Part shown: piece by piece, positions 63,928 to 64,000 of the stretch | Layout: every line of letters starts with the position of its first letter | How positions within the stretch are numbered: the first letter of the stretch is position 1 | Assembly (NCBI GenBank): GCA_029990175.1 | Contig: JARKIP010000524.1 | Coordinates: 241,749 to 305,748 of the forward strand | From: Petunia secreta | Lineage: Eukaryota > Streptophyta > Magnoliopsida > Solanales > Solanaceae | Reading direction: 5' to 3' | DNA: 64,000 bases | Translations under genes and position numbers: made by a program | Notes under the pieces: generated by a model | Databases searched by the model: none | What the model was told of the DNA's origin: nothing | The model's input: the letters and a program-made list of their open reading frames with translations, nothing else

Positions 63928-64000
63928 CAATATTTCTCTAACGGCTGATGAGGTGCGAACTTTCAACTTGGAGGCATTAGAGGATGCTACCATTGAAATT
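63928..64000 (+). pseudogene. Further piece of the Ulp1-type element gene, cut by window end
   Basis: A frame reads LTADEVRTFNLEALEDATIEI to the last base. It fits the region after DUF1985 in such genes, following an intron-like or inserted stretch. Partial. Confidence 0.35.

Larger units (their letters stand above)
60640..64000 (+). mobile_element. MULE of the Ulp1/DUF1985 (Kaonashi-like) type, 5' part
   Basis: Opens with TACGCTAGTTGTCGC and ACAAAATATACCGATATT, the same end block as copies A and B. Coding remains run on the plus strand and continue to the window edge. The transposase region is not in view, so naming rests on the DUF1985-like gene piece and the shared end. A 672 bp solo LTR is inserted at 62549-63220. 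Confidence 0.5.

Overview
This is a window of plant nuclear DNA, most likely from a nightshade (Solanaceae; Nicotiana or a relative). The main reasons are: intron-containing genes of plant-only families (DUF688, PPR, the plant complex I subunit B9); SINE copies with the TS-like Solanaceae 3' end and TTG-repeat tail; Stowaway, foldback and hAT-like small elements; an LTR ending in the GGTCGTGACA motif common in Solanaceae Ty3 elements; and two Helitrons. Everything is read by eye, so family names are recognitions, not search results.

Layout. 1-696: right part of an LTR cut by the window edge. 1.5-3.2 kb: a tandem pair of decaying F-box-like (At1g67623-type) sequences. 3.5-4.0 kb: ~120 bp tandem repeats. 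5.5-7.5 kb (+): a two-exon DUF688 gene. 8.7-12.1 kb (-): a tiny three-exon gene for a 63-residue protein matching mitochondrial complex I subunit B9/NDUFA3, its large first intron carrying SINEs. 12.3-20.1 kb: transposon-rich, with palindromic repeats, a MULE-like non-autonomous element, foldback elements and a 3.3 kb non-autonomous Helitron (16814-20111). 21.9-24.3 kb (-): a two-exon gene for a 477-residue tail-anchored protein of unknown function. 28.3-29.4 kb: extremely AT-rich repeat DNA. 30.6-38.0 kb (-): remains of a RAVE/DmX-like WD40 gene with many lesions. 38.2-39.0 kb: a hAT-like element. 40.2-43.0 kb (-): an intact two-exon PPR gene.

43.4-58.5 kb is one complete, autonomous-sized Helitron (about 15.0 kb, minus strand) with both termini readable: A|TC at its 5' end and hairpin plus CTAG|T at its 3' end. 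It encodes a 1516-residue RepHel (zinc-finger N-terminus, HUH Rep, PIF1-type helicase; three exons) and, downstream, a nine-exon RPA70-like single-strand-binding protein. Both are nearly perfect but each has one disabling-looking lesion: a 9-bp loss that collapses the helicase Walker A loop, and a single TGA in the RPA gene. Its 5' end contains a 780 bp tandem duplication with two differences.

59.3-64.0 kb: another MULE-like non-autonomous element, then the start of a MULE of the Ulp1/DUF1985 (Kaonashi-like) type whose gene is interrupted by a 672 bp solo LTR with a perfect 5-bp target duplication; removing LTR and duplication restores the reading frame. The non-autonomous elements at 12.7 and 59.3 kb share this element's end, so this window holds both a presumed source and its derivatives.

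The host genes B9, tail-anchored protein and RAVE-like gene lie in the order I remember for Arabidopsis At2g46540-At2g46560, suggesting conserved microsynteny inside a transposon-swollen region.
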